Source of the DNA: Peptococcaceae bacterium | GTDB lineage: Bacteria; Bacillota; Desulfotomaculia; Desulfotomaculales; Desulfocucumaceae | Reading direction: 5' to 3' | NCBI GenBank assembly: GCA_023512435.1 | Contig: JAILZP010000024.1 | Span: 1-53,386, forward strand | DNA: 53,386 nucleotides | Shown here: piece by piece, positions 14,136-24,839 of the stretch | Numbering within the stretch: position 1 is the stretch's first letter | Layout of the letters: every line of letters starts with the position of its first letter | Translations under genes and position numbers: made by a program | The notes under the pieces: model-generated | What the model saw: only the letters and a program-made list of their open reading frames with translations | Databases searched by the model: none | Told to the model about the DNA's origin: nothing

Positions 14136-16809
14136 ATCTGCCCGGCCGCCCCAGCATCTTCAGACGCCTGGCTATGGAAGCCTGTTTTTCGGACAGTTCC
14201 GCTTCCTTTTCCCGCTCTTTCTCGATTACATCCCGGGGGGCCTTGTTTAAAAAGCCCTCGTTGGAAAGTTTGCCCTTTACCCGGCTCAGCTCCTTCCCAA
14301 CCAAATCAAGTTCTTTTTCCAGGCGGACGGCCTCCCGGTTCACGTCAATCAGCCCCTTCAGGGGGACGTATATTTCGGTGCCCCTGGCCACGGCGTGGGC
14401 CGCCTGTTCCGGCTTTTCCGGAAACGACGCCCTGATTTGTGTCCTGGCTGCGGCAAGGCTCTCCACGTAACCTGACCACTTCCGGACCAGCTCCCTAGTC
14501 CGGTCATCGGGGATCTCAAGAAGAACTTCGGCTATTTTCCCGGGAGGCACGTTCATTTCACTGCGGATGTGCCTGACTGAACGGATGATCTCCATCAGTG
14601 TTTCCATGTCCTGCTCGGCCCCGGCATCCCTGTAATCCTCCCTGGGAGCCGGCCAGGCCGCCCTCATGATGGTCCGCCCCTTTGGCACCGGCAGGCGCTG
14701 CCAGATATCCTCGGTGATAAACGGCATAAAGGGATGCAGAAGCTCCAGGGTCCCCTTCAGGACGTCCGCCAGCACATACTGGACGGTGGACCGGTCCCGG
14801 GGGTCATTGCCGTAAAGCCTCGGTTTGGACAGCTCGATATACCAGTCGCAAAATTCGTTCCATATAAATTCGTAGAGAATGCGGGCGGCCTCGCCCAATT
14901 CATATTTCTCAAGATTCCCGGTGACGTCCCGGACTGCCGACTGGAAACGGCTGTATATCCACCTGTCGGCCAGGGTCATCCTTTCCCGTTCCGGTTCCGG
15001 GCCGTGATCGTAATCATGCAGGTTCATCAGCACGAACCTGGAGGCGTTCCATATCTTGTTGGCGAAGTTCCTGGCCCCCTCCAGCCTCTCGAAGTGAAAG
15101 CGCAGGTCGTTGCCCGGCGTGTTTCCGGTCACCAGCATGAAGCGCAGGCTGTCGGCCCCGTGGCTTTCGATCACGTCAATGGGATCCACACCGTTGCCCA
15201 GTGACTTGCTCATTTTCCTTCCCAGGGCGTCCAGGACCAGTCCGTGGATTAACACTTCCCGGAAGGGAACGTCGTCCATAAATTCCAGCCCGCTGAAAAT
15301 CATCCGGGCCACCCAGAAGAAGATGATGTCCCTGCCGGTAACCAGCACCGAGGTTGGGTAGAAATAAGCCAGGTCCAGCGTCTTTTTGGGCCAGCCCAGG
15401 GTCGAGAAAGGCCACAGGCCAGACGAAAACCAGGTGTCCAGGACGTCCGGGTCCTGTTCCAGGTTTGTGCCGGAACAGGAAGAGCATTTATCCGGGGCAG
15501 TCTTCGAGGCGATTGCTTCCCCGCAGTCCCCGCAATACCAGACGGGGATCCTGTGCCCCCACCAGAGCTGCCGGGAAATGCACCAGTCCCTGATATTCTC
15601 CATCCAGTTCAGGTATATCCTGGTAAACCTTTCCGGGACAAAGCGCAGCCTCCCTTCCCTGACCACCCGGATGGCCGGTTCGGCCAGGGGCTTCATGCGC
15701 ACGAACCACTGCTTGGAAAGCATCGGCTCAATAACGGTGGAGCAGCGGTAGCAGTGGCCAACCGCGTGGGTATGGTCCTCGATCTTGATCAGCAGCCCCA
15801 GCGCGTCAAGTTCCTTGACCAGCCTCCTGCGGCACTCCCAGCGGTCCAGGCCCCTGTACCTGCCGGCTTCCTCCGTCATCACCGCGTTCCGGTCAATTAC
15901 CCTGACCTGGGGCAGGCCGTGGCGGTTTCCCACCTCGAAGTCGTTGGGATCGTGGGCCGGAGTGATTTTAACCGCGCCTGTTCCGAATTCGGGGTCCACG
16001 TATTCATCCTCGATAACCGGAATCTCCCTTCCGGCCACGGGCAGGATCAGGGTCTTGCCCACCAGGTGCCTGTACCGCCCGTCCTCAGGGTGAACCGCCA
16101 CGGCCACGTCGCCCAGCATGGTCTCCGGCCGGGTGGTGGCGATGGGAATGCAGTCGTCGCTGTCCTTCACCGGGTACTTGATATAGTAAAAGTGGCCGGG
16201 TTTATCCAGGTGCTCCACCTCTATGTCGGATATGGTGGTCTGGCAGCGGGGGCACCAGTTGGTGATGTAGTAGTCCCTGTAGATGAGCCCCTTCTCGAAG
16301 AGACGCAGGAAAACCTCCAGCACCGCCTCGGAACAGCCCTCGTCCATGGTGAACCTTTCCCTGTCCCAGTCGCAGGACGCCCCCAGGCGCCTGAGCTGGT
16401 GGGTAATCTGGCCCCCGTACTTCTCCTTCCACTCCCACACCCGGTCCAGGAACTTTTCCCTTCCCAGCTGGTGCCTGGACAGCCCCTCCCCGGCCAGCTG
16501 CTCCTCCACCTTGGCCTGGGTGGCTATCCCGGCGTGGTCGGTGCCCGGCAGCCAGAGGGTGTTGTATCCCTGCATCCTGCGCCAGCGGGCCAGGATATCC
16601 TGCAGGGTATTGTCCAGCGCATGTCCCATGTGCAGCTGCCCGGTAACATTGGGGGGCGGCATGACAATGCAGAATGGGTCCTTGTCGGGATTCACCCCGG
16701 CGTGGAAAAATTTATTTTCCTCCCAGAAACGATACCATTTTGCCTCCACTTCTCCCGGGTTGTAGGCGGTGGGCATATCCGTGCGGGGCTGATTTTTTTT
16801 CCCGGTCAT
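14134..16809 (-). CDS. valS: Valyl-tRNA synthetase
   Basis: This 891-residue class I synthetase charges tRNA-Val and edits mischarged threonine. The HIGH-type motif is HMGH (60-63) within [15 protein letters not shown], and KMSKS follows the Rossmann fold. An editing (CP1) domain, an anticodon-binding domain and a C-terminal coiled coil (about 825-890, [20 protein letters not shown]) are all present. I chose ATG at 16809 because AAGGAGG lies eight bases upstream; a start 11 codons earlier has no site. A T-box leader controls it. Confidence 0.97.
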   Translation of the reverse strand: MTGKKNQPRTDMPTAYNPGEVEAKWYRFWEENKFFHAGVNPDKDPFCIVMPPPNVTGQLHMGHALDNTLQDILARWRRMQGYNTLWLPGTDHAGIATQAKVEEQLAGEGLSRHQLGREKFLDRVWEWKEKYGGQITHQLRRLGASCDWDRERFTMDEGCSEAVLEVFLRLFEKGLIYRDYYITNWCPRCQTTISDIEVEHLDKPGHFYYIKYPVKDSDDCIPIATTRPETMLGDVAVAVHPEDGRYRHLVGKTLILPVAGREIPVIEDEYVDPEFGTGAVKITPAHDPNDFEVGNRHGLPQVRVIDRNAVMTEEAGRYRGLDRWECRRRLVKELDALGLLIKIEDHTHAVGHCYRCSTVIEPMLSKQWFVRMKPLAEPAIRVVREGRLRFVPERFTRIYLNWMENIRDWCISRQLWWGHRIPVWYCGDCGEAIASKTAPDKCSSCSGTNLEQDPDVLDTWFSSGLWPFSTLGWPKKTLDLAYFYPTSVLVTGRDIIFFWVARMIFSGLEFMDDVPFREVLIHGLVLDALGRKMSKSLGNGVDPIDVIESHGADSLRFMLVTGNTPGNDLRFHFERLEGARNFANKIWNASRFVLMNLHDYDHGPEPERERMTLADRWIYSRFQSAVRDVTGNLEKYELGEAARILYEFIWNEFCDWYIELSKPRLYGNDPRDRSTVQYVLADVLKGTLELLHPFMPFITEDIWQRLPVPKGRTIMRAAWPAPREDYRDAGAEQDMETLMEIIRSVRHIRSEMNVPPGKIAEVLLEIPDDRTRELVRKWSGYVESLAAARTQIRASFPEKPEQAAHAVARGTEIYVPLKGLIDVNREAVRLEKELDLVGKELSRVKGKLSNEGFLNKAPRDVIEKEREKEAELSEKQASIARRLKMLGRPGR

Positions 16810-16855
16810 GAACACAACCTCCTTAAACTGCCGATTAGCCATAATAAAACAGGAA

Positions 16856-17186
16856 AACCTTCCGTGTTAAGGACGGAAGGTTATACATCCGCGGTACCAC
16901 CCTATTTCCGGTTGGGGCTGTGCTGAACTCTCCCGGCTGATGCAGCCGGTGGTGACGCAATCTGACACAACCCTGTACTTGCGCCGGCCCTCTCACGCTG
17001 TAACGGGCTTGCCCGGCCCGGCCTACTCCTTTCAGCCGGGCGGCTCCGGGGCGACAGCAATAAACACCGCTAAAGGCGGGCACCTTTCAGCCCTCCGGTA
17101 TTTGCCGGAACGGGTTACCCTCTCTTTGGCCCCGGCTGTTCTTGCCCTCCCCATCAATGCCATTTTTTGTCTCAACCATTGTAGTA
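16856..17186 (-). promoter_or_regulatory. T-box riboswitch of valS
   Basis: On the minus strand the hallmark antiterminator sequence GGGTGGTACCGCGG lies at 16889-16902. It is followed by a terminator hairpin, AACCTTCCGT paired with ACGGAAGGTT (16856-16882), then a T-rich tail. Upstream is a long structured leader of about 290 nt (stem I and more). Uncharged tRNA-Val should stabilise the antiterminator and switch valS on. A GUC triplet at 17053-17055 on the 3' side of stem I is a candidate specifier codon and would match tRNA-Val(GAC), which is encoded at 28874-28948. The antiterminator call is firm; the specifier assignment is tentative. Confidence 0.92.
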
Positions 17187-17193
17187 CAACATC

Positions 17194-17223
17194 ATATTAA
17201 CCCTTAAGCCTCCGGCCTGTCAA
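17194..17223 (-). promoter_or_regulatory. Promoter of the valS T-box transcript
   Basis: On the minus strand a perfect -35 TTGACA (17218-17223) is followed after 18 bases by TAATAT (17194-17199). The start would fall near 17186, just before the T-box stem I. Confidence 0.55.
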
Positions 17224-17323
17224 CCTGATTCGGATCCTGCGCTGTGCTGTTAATTACCACATAAACCATAAGCTGGGGTCATATAAATTTATTGGGATTT
17301 TACCATTGCAAGGGGGAAGCTTT

Positions 17324-18394
17324 ATGAAAAGATCCTCTGTTCTTTTTTTGGCCGCGGCTATCCTGCTTGCCGTCATCGGACCGGGATCGTTTTACGCCTA
17401 CAAAATGTTCAGGGAAGCCGGACAAAAATACGAGACCGTGCGGGTTGCCGAATCCCGGCCCGAAGCAGGCAAACTTCCCCACTATCTGGCCGAAAAAATG
17501 TCTCTTTACGGGGAGCAAAAAACAAAGATAAAGCGGGTGGACTGCGCCGGTGACCGGGAGGCCCTGGCCGCCCTGGAGAGCGGAAGGGCCGATGTCGCCC
17601 TGGTGGAGTCTTCCAGCCTGGTCATCAAGAGGGCCTCCGAATTAAAGGAGGGCACCGGCCCCGTGGCCTTCGCCTCCCTTGACCGGGGGACCGCCTACCA
17701 CCTGCTGGCCAGGGAAGACAAACCCATGGCCGACATCAGGTCCCTTAAAGGCAAGACGGTTATTGCCGGCCCTCAGGACTCCCTGGAAACAGCTTTCCTG
17801 GAAAACGTGATCAGGGAGGCGGGTATCAGTCCCTACGAATCGGTGACCATAATCACCAATATTCCGGAAGAAATAAGGATAGGGGCCTTTAAGGCCGGAA
17901 CCAGCCACTACCTCCTGGTGGGGGAAAAGGACCTTGCCCCCGCCCTGGCCCGGGGTTTCTTTCAGGCAAAAACCATGAAAACGGAATTTCCGGTCTTTGT
18001 CTGCGTATCCACCCGGGAAATCATGAGGGACCGTCCGGAGGCCCTGCAAAGGTTCACCAATGCGCTTTACATGGCCCAGATCTGGCTCAAGCACCACACC
18101 CCCGCGGAAACCGCCGGGGCGTTGGGAAGCATACCCGGAACCGGCAAGGATTTCTTCCCGGAACTGGTGGCCAGATGCTATGCTCTCGGAAGCATTCCAG
18201 AAACGCCTTTGATCCGTGAAAAGGACATGGAAACGGTGATAAAAATACTGGATCGCTCCAGGGAAATCCCCATGCCGGTCAGCGGCAGCGACCTGGTTAC
18301 CGCCCGGTTCGCCGAAAACTCGGTGAAGACGGTCCGGTACATCCCCGAAGACAGGCAAAAAACCTTCCTGCAGAGGCTGAAATTCTGGGATTGA
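17324..18394 (+). CDS. Solute-binding protein, SsuA/THI5-like, orphan
   Basis: This 356-residue exported protein has an N-terminal signal or anchor helix (about 6-24) and no lipobox cysteine. The body is a type II periplasmic-binding fold of the NMT1/SsuA type (ALAALESGRADVALVESSSLV, then SLKGKTVIAGPQDSLETAFL). The ATG at 17324 is preceded by AGGGGGAAG. Such proteins normally deliver nitrate, sulfonates, taurine or thiamine precursors to an ABC permease and ATPase, but neither is next to it. It sits between the divergent valS and the convergent engB. The substrate is not predictable. Confidence 0.8.
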   Translation: MKRSSVLFLAAAILLAVIGPGSFYAYKMFREAGQKYETVRVAESRPEAGKLPHYLAEKMSLYGEQKTKIKRVDCAGDREALAALESGRADVALVESSSLVIKRASELKEGTGPVAFASLDRGTAYHLLAREDKPMADIRSLKGKTVIAGPQDSLETAFLENVIREAGISPYESVTIITNIPEEIRIGAFKAGTSHYLLVGEKDLAPALARGFFQAKTMKTEFPVFVCVSTREIMRDRPEALQRFTNALYMAQIWLKHHTPAETAGALGSIPGTGKDFFPELVARCYALGSIPETPLIREKDMETVIKILDRSREIPMPVSGSDLVTARFAENSVKTVRYIPEDRQKTFLQRLKFWD

Positions 18395-18434
18395 TCCCGG
18401 GGAGGGATTGGGAATTGGCTGTTTCCACAAATTG

Positions 18435-19052
18435 TTATTCTGAGTTCTGAGTTCTGAGTTCTGAGTTCTGACCCAATACTCCTTCTATTAAGCTCCAGAT
18501 CTCCTCCCGCCCCTGGCCGGTTTTGGCCGAAAACACCGCCAGGGGCTTTTCGGCGTCCAGCCCCAGGACCTTCCTGATCGCCCTGACCTGGTTGCCGGCC
18601 TGGTTTTTGGACAGCTTGTCCGCCTTGGTGGCCACCGGGATTACCGGAACCTGCTCCCGCTGGAGCCAGCTGTAAAGCTGGATATCCATCTCCGAGGGCA
18701 TGTGCCTGATGTCCAGGATCAGTACCACCCCCGCCAGGTTCTCGCGTTTTTCCAGGTAATCCCGGATCAATACGCCCCATTCCCGCCTCATCTTTTCGGG
18801 CACCCGGGCGTAACCGTAACCCGGCAGGTCCACCAGGCGGAAGGCGCCGTTAATGAGAAAAAAATTGATCAGCCTTGTTCTCCCGGGAGTGCCGCCGGTC
18901 CTGGCCAGCCCCTTTCTGTTCACCATCCGGTTTAAAAATGAAGACTTGCCGACATTGGAACGCCCGGCCAGGGCAATTTCCGGAAGCTTGCCGGCCGGGC
19001 AGTCTTTTAAACTGAAGGCGCTCTTGATGAACTCGGCGGAAACTATTTTCAT
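18435..19052 (-). CDS. engB: Ribosome biogenesis GTPase EngB (YsxC)
   Basis: This 205-residue GTPase helps mature the 50S ribosomal subunit. G1 is GRSNVGKS (30-37), the G3 region is DLPGYGYA, and G4 is TKADK (about 141-145). The family is normally about 195 residues. The last ten or so residues (GQNSELRTQNSE) are encoded by a heptanucleotide tandem repeat, so the natural C terminus has probably been altered by repeat expansion. It overlaps lonA by four bases (ATGA), so translation is coupled; lonA-engB is a common order in Firmicutes. Confidence 0.95.
   Translation of the reverse strand: MKIVSAEFIKSAFSLKDCPAGKLPEIALAGRSNVGKSSFLNRMVNRKGLARTGGTPGRTRLINFFLINGAFRLVDLPGYGYARVPEKMRREWGVLIRDYLEKRENLAGVVLILDIRHMPSEMDIQLYSWLQREQVPVIPVATKADKLSKNQAGNQVRAIRKVLGLDAEKPLAVFSAKTGQGREEIWSLIEGVLGQNSELRTQNSE
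18438..18471. repeat. Heptanucleotide tandem repeat (TTCTGAG, about 4.9 copies)
   Basis: Four perfect copies of TTCTGAG and a partial fifth cover the 3' end of engB, directly before its stop codon. Because the unit is seven bases, gain or loss of a copy shifts the engB frame at its C terminus. Confidence 0.9.
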
Positions 19053-21472
19053 GGATGGATCCGGGGTCCCCCCTCTGTCTGAACTATATTGCTTAATTCC
19101 ACCATTTCCGGCGAAACCACCACCGGATCCTGATCCAGCACGTTCTCCGGTTCACATTCTTCCTTGATCAGGGCTATATCCAGAACCTCATCCATATGGT
19201 CAACCAGCTTGAATTCCAGGTTCTTCTTTACGTTGGCCGGCACTTCATCCATGTCCTTTTTATTATCTTTGGGCAAAATAATCACTTTTATACCTGCCCG
19301 GTGGGCAGCCAGCACCTTTTCCTTGATCCCCCCCACCGGCAGCACCCTTCCCCGGAGAGTGATTTCACCGGTCATGGCAACATCGTGGCGGACTTTATGT
19401 CCGGTCAGGGCCGAAGCCAAAGCGCAGGCCATGGTTATGCCGGCCGAAGGGCCGTCCTTGGGGATGGCTCCTTCCGGAATGTGAATGTGAATGTCATTTT
19501 TCTCGAACATTTCTTCCCTGATATTCAGTTCGTTAGCTCGGCTGCGAACGTAGCTGTACCCGGCCTGGGCCGATTCTTTCATCACGTCCCCCAGCTTGCC
19601 GGTCAGGGTAATCTTGCCGTTGCCCCTGTAGATCGAGATTTCAATGGCCAGGGTGTCGCCGCCGGCCTCGGTCCAGGCCATTCCGGTGGCCACGCCCACC
19701 TGGTCCTCCTGCTCGGCGATGCCGTAGCGGTAACGGGGTATGCCCAGGAAGTTCTCCAGGTTTTGGGTGGATATCTTCACCTTCCTGGCCTTGCCGGCCA
19801 CAATCTGCTTGGCCGCCTTGCGGCACAGGGTGGCAATGCTCCTTTCAAGGTTCCGGACACCGCTTTCCCTGGTGTACTCCCGGATGATTTTCCGGATGGT
19901 GTTTTCCGAGATGTTCACCATCCCGTCGGTCAGCCCGTGTTCCTTGATCTGCTTCGGCACCAGGTGGCGCAGCGCGATCTGCACCTTTTCTTCCTCGGTG
20001 TATCCGGAGATGTGGATCAATTCCATCCTGTCCAGCAAAGGCCTGGGGATGTTGTGCTGCACGTTGGCGGTGGTTATAAACATTACGTTGGAAAGGTCGA
20101 AGGGAACCTCGATATAGTGGTCGCTGAAGGAGTTGTTCTGCTCCGGATCCAGCACCTCCAGCAGCGCCGACGAGGGATCGCCGCGAAAATCCATGCTCAT
20201 CTTGTCAATCTCATCCAGGAGGAAGACGGGGTTTTTCGACCCGGCGTTTCTCATCCCCTGGATGATCCGGCCGGGCAGGGCTCCCACGTAAGTCCGCCGG
20301 TGTCCCCGGATTTCGGCCTCATCCCTGACTCCGCCCAGGGAAATGCGAACGAACTTGCGCTCCAGGGCCCGGGCTATGGAACGGCCCAGGGAGGTCTTGC
20401 CCACGCCGGGCGGCCCCACGAAGCAAATAATGGGACCCTTCATCTTCTTGGCCAGCTTCCTGATGGCCAGGTACTCCAGGATGCGCTCCTTGGGATCCTT
20501 AAGGCCGTAGTGGTCCTCCTCCAGGATCCTTTCAGCCTCGTTGATGTCAAGCCTGTCCTTGGTGCTCTTGCTCCAGGGCAGAGCCAGGATCCAGTCGATG
20601 TAGTTCCTGACCACCGCAGACTCGGCCGCCATGGGAGGCATTTTTTCAAGCCTCTCCACCTCTTTGAGGGCCTTTTCCTCCACTTCCTTGGGCAGCCTGG
20701 CTTCGGCGATTTTTTCCCTGTATTCCTCGCCCTCGGCCACCCGCTCGTCCTTTTCCCCCAGTTCCCGCTGAATAGCCTTGATCTGCTCGCGCAGGTAGTA
20801 TTCCTTCTGGGTCTTTTCCATCTGCTTGCGGACCCGGATGTTGATTTTGCGCTCCAGTTCCACGATCTCAAGTTCCTTGGCCACTATGGCGCACAGGCGC
20901 TCCAGCCGCTTGACAATATCCACGGCCTCCAGAATGCTCTGTTTTTCCTCGATCCTCAGGGCCAGGTGGGAAGCGATAATATCGGCCAGGCGTCCCGGTT
21001 CCTCCAGGTTGACCACCGAAACCATGGTCTCGGGAGGAATGCGTTTGGACAGCTTGACGTACTGCTCAAACTGGTACACCAGGTTCCTCATCAGTGCTTC
21101 GATTTCAGCCGTTTTATTGAGATCCTCCGAATACTGGTCAATCTCAACCTTGAAAAACGGTTCCTGGGCGATATATCTTCTTATCCTGGCCCTGCAAAGG
21201 CCCTCCACCAATACCCTGATGGTGCCGCCGGGCAGTTTCAGCAGCTGCTTGACCTCCGCCACCGTTCCTACCTGGTAGATATCATCCTCTCCGGGATCAT
21301 CCGTCTGGGCTTCCTTTTGGGTAGCAAGAAAGATCACCCGTTCGTGAAGCATGGCCTCCTCTATGGCCTGAACGGACTTCTCCCTGCCCACGTCCAGATG
21401 GATAACCATGTTCGGAAACACTAAAATGCCCCGGAGAGGTAGCAATGGCAACGTTCTCTTAAGCGGTTCCAA
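19049..21472 (-). CDS. lon: ATP-dependent protease LonA
   Basis: This 807-residue soluble hexameric protease degrades damaged and regulatory proteins. The N-terminal substrate domain covers about 5-205, followed by a coiled coil (about 205-275). The AAA+ module has Walker A GPPGVGKT (353-360) and Walker B FLLDEIDK (417-424). The catalytic dyad is S676 in KDGPSAG and K719 in GGIKEK, 43 residues apart as in E. coli Lon. The start at 21472 has AAGGAGGTG upstream. It forms a unit with engB, separate from lonB (terminator between). Confidence 0.97.
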   Translation of the reverse strand: MEPLKRTLPLLPLRGILVFPNMVIHLDVGREKSVQAIEEAMLHERVIFLATQKEAQTDDPGEDDIYQVGTVAEVKQLLKLPGGTIRVLVEGLCRARIRRYIAQEPFFKVEIDQYSEDLNKTAEIEALMRNLVYQFEQYVKLSKRIPPETMVSVVNLEEPGRLADIIASHLALRIEEKQSILEAVDIVKRLERLCAIVAKELEIVELERKINIRVRKQMEKTQKEYYLREQIKAIQRELGEKDERVAEGEEYREKIAEARLPKEVEEKALKEVERLEKMPPMAAESAVVRNYIDWILALPWSKSTKDRLDINEAERILEEDHYGLKDPKERILEYLAIRKLAKKMKGPIICFVGPPGVGKTSLGRSIARALERKFVRISLGGVRDEAEIRGHRRTYVGALPGRIIQGMRNAGSKNPVFLLDEIDKMSMDFRGDPSSALLEVLDPEQNNSFSDHYIEVPFDLSNVMFITTANVQHNIPRPLLDRMELIHISGYTEEEKVQIALRHLVPKQIKEHGLTDGMVNISENTIRKIIREYTRESGVRNLERSIATLCRKAAKQIVAGKARKVKISTQNLENFLGIPRYRYGIAEQEDQVGVATGMAWTEAGGDTLAIEISIYRGNGKITLTGKLGDVMKESAQAGYSYVRSRANELNIREEMFEKNDIHIHIPEGAIPKDGPSAGITMACALASALTGHKVRHDVAMTGEITLRGRVLPVGGIKEKVLAAHRAGIKVIILPKDNKKDMDEVPANVKKNLEFKLVDHMDEVLDIALIKEECEPENVLDQDPVVVSPEMVELSNIVQTEGGPRIHP

Positions 21473-21584
21473 AGCTACACCTCCTTTTAGGAATGTACAG
21501 TATATTTTGCTGCATACGTATAATACATTCTACCACACGTTTTTGCGACTCGCTATAGCAATAACTGTAAGATAATAAAGAAAA

Positions 21585-21610
21585 CCCACGGTATGTGGGC
21601 TTTTTTATAC
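21585..21610 (-). terminator. Terminator after lonB
   Basis: On the minus strand the stem CCCAC / GTGGG with loop ATACC is followed by TTTTCTTTATT. The plus strand has six T after the stem, so it may work both ways. It separates lonB from lonA. Confidence 0.65.
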
Positions 21611-21667
21611 ATTATACGCAGGTATTTTCCTTTTTTGACGCACACTTTTCACGGCGAGTACACGCGC

Positions 21668-23413
21668 TCAGTTTCCTTCCAGGGCTATCCCCCGGTTTTT
21701 GCCGCCGGCCACGGACGGCCCCAGCCCCCTGGCCGCAAGAATCTCGGCCTGGAAGGGGGAACCGGGAGCCCTGTTCGGGGAGGGTCGTTCCACCAGGGCC
21801 AGGTCCAGCACCTCTTCCAGCTTTTCCACGGCCACCACCTCGATGTCATCCAGGTTCGAGAAAATGTTCTGGTAGTTTTCCTTCGGCACCAGGACTCTCC
21901 TGGCGCCGGCCTGGCGGGCGGCATCCACCTTGGCCGCCACCCCGCCCACCGGCATGACCAGACCCCTGATGGACACCTCTCCGGTCATGGCCACCAGGTT
22001 GTCCACCGGGATTCCTTTTATGGCCGAGTAAACAGCCGTGGCCAGGGCAATCCCGGCTGAAGGGCCGTCAATGGGAACACCCCCCGGGAAGTTGATATGG
22101 ATGTCGTAATCCCTGGGGTCTACATCCGTGGCGCGGCGCAGGACCGTGAGCACATTTTCCACCGATCCCCTGGCCATGCTTTTTCGGCGGATGATCCTGC
22201 CGTGACTCCCCAGTTCTTCCTCTTCAACAACCCCGGTGATGATTAACTGGCCTTTTCCCTTGGCCGCCGGCATGGCGCCGACCTCCAGTTCCAGCAGGGT
22301 CCCCATGTTCGGCCCGTATACCGCCAGGCCGTTGGCCAGCCCCACCTGGGGGCAGGGCGGAACCTTCTTCTCCGGGCGGGGGCTGTAACGGCCGCTGCTG
22401 ACCACCCACTCCACATCGGTGGCCAATACACCCTCACGCCCCTCGGTAATCGCTATCCCCGCGGCTATCTGGACGATGTTCACGGCTTCGCGCCCGTTGG
22501 AAGCGTACCTTTTAATTACTTTCAGGCCTTCTTCCTCGATGGGCAGGCCGATTTTCGCCGAGGCGTTGCGGGCTATAATTTCAATTTCATCGGGCAAAAG
22601 GGGCCTGAAGAATACCTCAAGGCAGCGGGACCGGATGGCCGGGGGTATTTCCTCCGGTGTCCTGGTGGTGGCGCCGACCAGCCTGAAATCGGCGGGCAGG
22701 CCGTTTTGAAATATATCGTGGATGTGGGAGGGTATATTGGTGTCCTCCGAGCTGTAATAGGCGCTCTCCAGGAGCACCTTGCGGTCCTCCAGCACCTTTA
22801 AAAGCTTGTTTATCTGGATGGAGTGGAGTTCGCCTATCTCGTCGATAAACAGTATCCCGCCGTGGGCCTTGGTCACCGCTCCAGGCTTGGGCTGGGGGAC
22901 GCCGGCCATTCCCAGGGGGCCCGCCCCCTGGTAGATGGGGTCGTGCACCGAACCAATCAGGGGATCGGCGATTCCCCGCTCGTCGAACCTGGCCGTGGTG
23001 GCGTCTACCTCGACAAATTTGGCGTCCTCCTTGAAGGGTGAGCACTGGCTTTTTTTGGCCTCTTCCAGCACCAGCCGGGCCGCCGCGGTTTTGCCCACCC
23101 CGGGGGGGCCGTACACAATGACATGCTGGGGATTGGGGCCGCACAATGCTGCGCGAAGCGCCTTCAGCCCCTCTCCCTGGCCAATTATATCCTCAAAGCT
23201 GGTGGGCCTTGTTCTTTCGGCCAGGGGCTCGGTCAGGGAGATGGAACGCAGGCGGTTCAATTTCTCCAGTTCCTTCCGGGATTCCCTTTCCACCGCCCCC
23301 TTGCTTCCCTGCTGGGCTTTCAGCAGGTTCCAGAAATACAGGCCGATGATTACCGCGAAGAATACCTGAATAAAGGTAAGAAAACTCCCGATTCCGATGC
23401 CTATTTCTCCCAC
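21668..23413 (-). CDS. lonB: Membrane-anchored ATP-dependent protease LonB
   Basis: About 581 residues. A hydrophobic segment near the N terminus (about residues 10-30, FLTFIQVFFAVIIGLYFW) anchors it in the membrane. The AAA+ domain has Walker A GPPGVGKT (102-109) and FIDEIGELH. The protease domain carries S452 in DGPSAG and K495 in GGVAAK. LonB in Bacillus is a forespore protease under sigma-F control. The GTG start at 23413 follows AGGAGG by ten bases; an upstream in-frame GTG lacks a site. The lonB-clpX-clpP-tig order is typical of Firmicutes, but a terminator precedes lonB, so it has its own transcript. Confidence 0.93.
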   Translation of the reverse strand: MGEIGIGIGSFLTFIQVFFAVIIGLYFWNLLKAQQGSKGAVERESRKELEKLNRLRSISLTEPLAERTRPTSFEDIIGQGEGLKALRAALCGPNPQHVIVYGPPGVGKTAAARLVLEEAKKSQCSPFKEDAKFVEVDATTARFDERGIADPLIGSVHDPIYQGAGPLGMAGVPQPKPGAVTKAHGGILFIDEIGELHSIQINKLLKVLEDRKVLLESAYYSSEDTNIPSHIHDIFQNGLPADFRLVGATTRTPEEIPPAIRSRCLEVFFRPLLPDEIEIIARNASAKIGLPIEEEGLKVIKRYASNGREAVNIVQIAAGIAITEGREGVLATDVEWVVSSGRYSPRPEKKVPPCPQVGLANGLAVYGPNMGTLLELEVGAMPAAKGKGQLIITGVVEEEELGSHGRIIRRKSMARGSVENVLTVLRRATDVDPRDYDIHINFPGGVPIDGPSAGIALATAVYSAIKGIPVDNLVAMTGEVSIRGLVMPVGGVAAKVDAARQAGARRVLVPKENYQNIFSNLDDIEVVAVEKLEEVLDLALVERPSPNRAPGSPFQAEILAARGLGPSVAGGKNRGIALEGN

Positions 23414-23520
23414 AGGGAAAGGGCCTCCTCGCACACTCTTTTTACTTTACCATTTATTATTACAAAGATTTACATTTTTTATCCTCCCGGCAGGAAAGAT
23501 TTTCAAGGACCCTTTTCCTG

Positions 23521-23543
23521 AAAAAAAAAGCGCCTTGCGGCGC
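23521..23543 (-). terminator. Terminator after clpX
   Basis: On the minus strand the stem GCGCC / GGCGC with loop GCAA is followed by nine T. It ends the tig-clpP-clpX transcript before lonB. Confidence 0.85.
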
Positions 23544-23558
23544 CCTGTTCTGTTTCTG

Positions 23559-24809
23559 TCAAGCGGTTTCTTCCTTCTTCTTTTTGCGGTCCACGGAAAC
23601 TACCAGCGGTTTTTCCTTCTTCAAAATTACATCCCTGGTGATCACGCACTTGGCTATATCCTGCCTGGATGGGATCTCATACATCACATCCAGCATGATT
23701 TCCTCCAGAATGGCCCTCAGCCCCCTGGCCCCGGTCTTCCTCTTGAGGGCTTCCTGGGCCACCGTCTTCAGGGCATCCGGCTGGAACTCAAGGTTGACCC
23801 CGTCCAGGTCGAACAGTTTTTCATACTGCTTGACCAGGGCGTTCCTGGGCTCGGTGAGAATCCTGACCAGGGCGTCCTCGTCCAAAGCGTCAAGGGTGAC
23901 GATGATCGGCAGACGTCCCACGAATTCAGGAATCAAACCGTATTTAAGCAGGTCTTCGGGCAGGATGTGCTTGAGGATGTCGCCGATTTTCTTCTCTTTG
24001 TGGGTATGGATTTCAGCCCCAAACCCCATGGTCTTCTTCCCGATCCGGTTCTGGATGATCTTGTCGATGCCGTCGAAGGCGCCTCCGCAGATGAACAGGA
24101 TATTGGTGGTGTCAAGCTGAATAAACTCCTGGTGCGGGTGCTTGCGGCCGCCCTGGGGAGGCACGCTGGCCACGGTCCCCTCCAATATTTTGAGCAGGGC
24201 CTGCTGCACTCCTTCACCGGAAACGTCCCTGGTTATTGAAGGGTTCTCCGACTTCCTGGCAATCTTGTCTATCTCGTCAATATACACGATCCCCTTTTCG
24301 GCTTTTTCCACGTCATAGTCCGCCGCCTGGATCAGCTTCAGGAGGATGTTCTCAACGTCCTCGCCGACATAACCGGCTTCGGTGAGGGAAGTGGCATCGG
24401 CAATGGCAAAGGGAACGTTTAAAAGACGGGCCAGTGTCTGGGCCAGGAGGGTCTTGCCGCACCCGGTGGGACCCAGCATGACGATATTGCTCTTTTGCAG
24501 CTCGACGTCATCTATCTTGCCGCCCAGGTTTATTCTCTTGTAGTGGTTGTAGACCGCCACGGCCAGGGATTTCTTGGCCTGCTCCTGCCCGATCACGTAC
24601 TGGTCGAGGATCCCCTTTATTTCCTTCGGCTTCGGAATATCACTCAGGTCCAGGCCCAAGTCTTCATTCAGTTCTTCTTCGATTATTTCATTGCAAAGTT
24701 CAATGCACTCGTCGCAGATATAAACCCCGGGACCGGCCACCAGCTTTTTCACCTGGTCCTGCAACTTGCCGCAAAATGAGCACTTCAACTGACCCTTCTC
24801 GTTAAACAT
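23559..24809 (-). CDS. clpX: ClpX, ATPase subunit of the ClpXP protease
   Basis: This 416-residue AAA+ unfoldase recognises tagged proteins and feeds them to ClpP. The N-terminal zinc domain has C10, C13, C32 and C35. Walker A is GPTGCGKT (113-120) and Walker B is IVYIDEIDK. An IGF-type loop (IMGFG-like, [10 protein letters not shown]) and the C-terminal small domain with [14 protein letters not shown] are present. The length is normal. It lies 30 bases downstream of clpP on the same strand. Confidence 0.97.
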   Translation of the reverse strand: MFNEKGQLKCSFCGKLQDQVKKLVAGPGVYICDECIELCNEIIEEELNEDLGLDLSDIPKPKEIKGILDQYVIGQEQAKKSLAVAVYNHYKRINLGGKIDDVELQKSNIVMLGPTGCGKTLLAQTLARLLNVPFAIADATSLTEAGYVGEDVENILLKLIQAADYDVEKAEKGIVYIDEIDKIARKSENPSITRDVSGEGVQQALLKILEGTVASVPPQGGRKHPHQEFIQLDTTNILFICGGAFDGIDKIIQNRIGKKTMGFGAEIHTHKEKKIGDILKHILPEDLLKYGLIPEFVGRLPIIVTLDALDEDALVRILTEPRNALVKQYEKLFDLDGVNLEFQPDALKTVAQEALKRKTGARGLRAILEEIMLDVMYEIPSRQDIAKCVITRDVILKKEKPLVVSVDRKKKKEETA

Positions 24810-24839
24810 TTTTTCACCTCTTTCTCATACCTTCCTCGC

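Noticed and set aside
14134..16842. Longer start for valS at 16842
   Set aside because: The AAGGAGG ribosome site lies inside that extension and points to the ATG at 16809.
18438..18471. CRISPR array
   Set aside because: The repeat unit is seven bases without spacers; it is a microsatellite.
19196..21424. A very long open frame (742 codons) antisense to lonA, and similar long frames antisense to valS, folC and the hydroxylase genes
   Set aside because: They mirror strongly conserved genes in a GC-rich genome, show no family motifs, have no ribosome sites, and are rich in His, Gly, Pro and Arg as expected for shadows.
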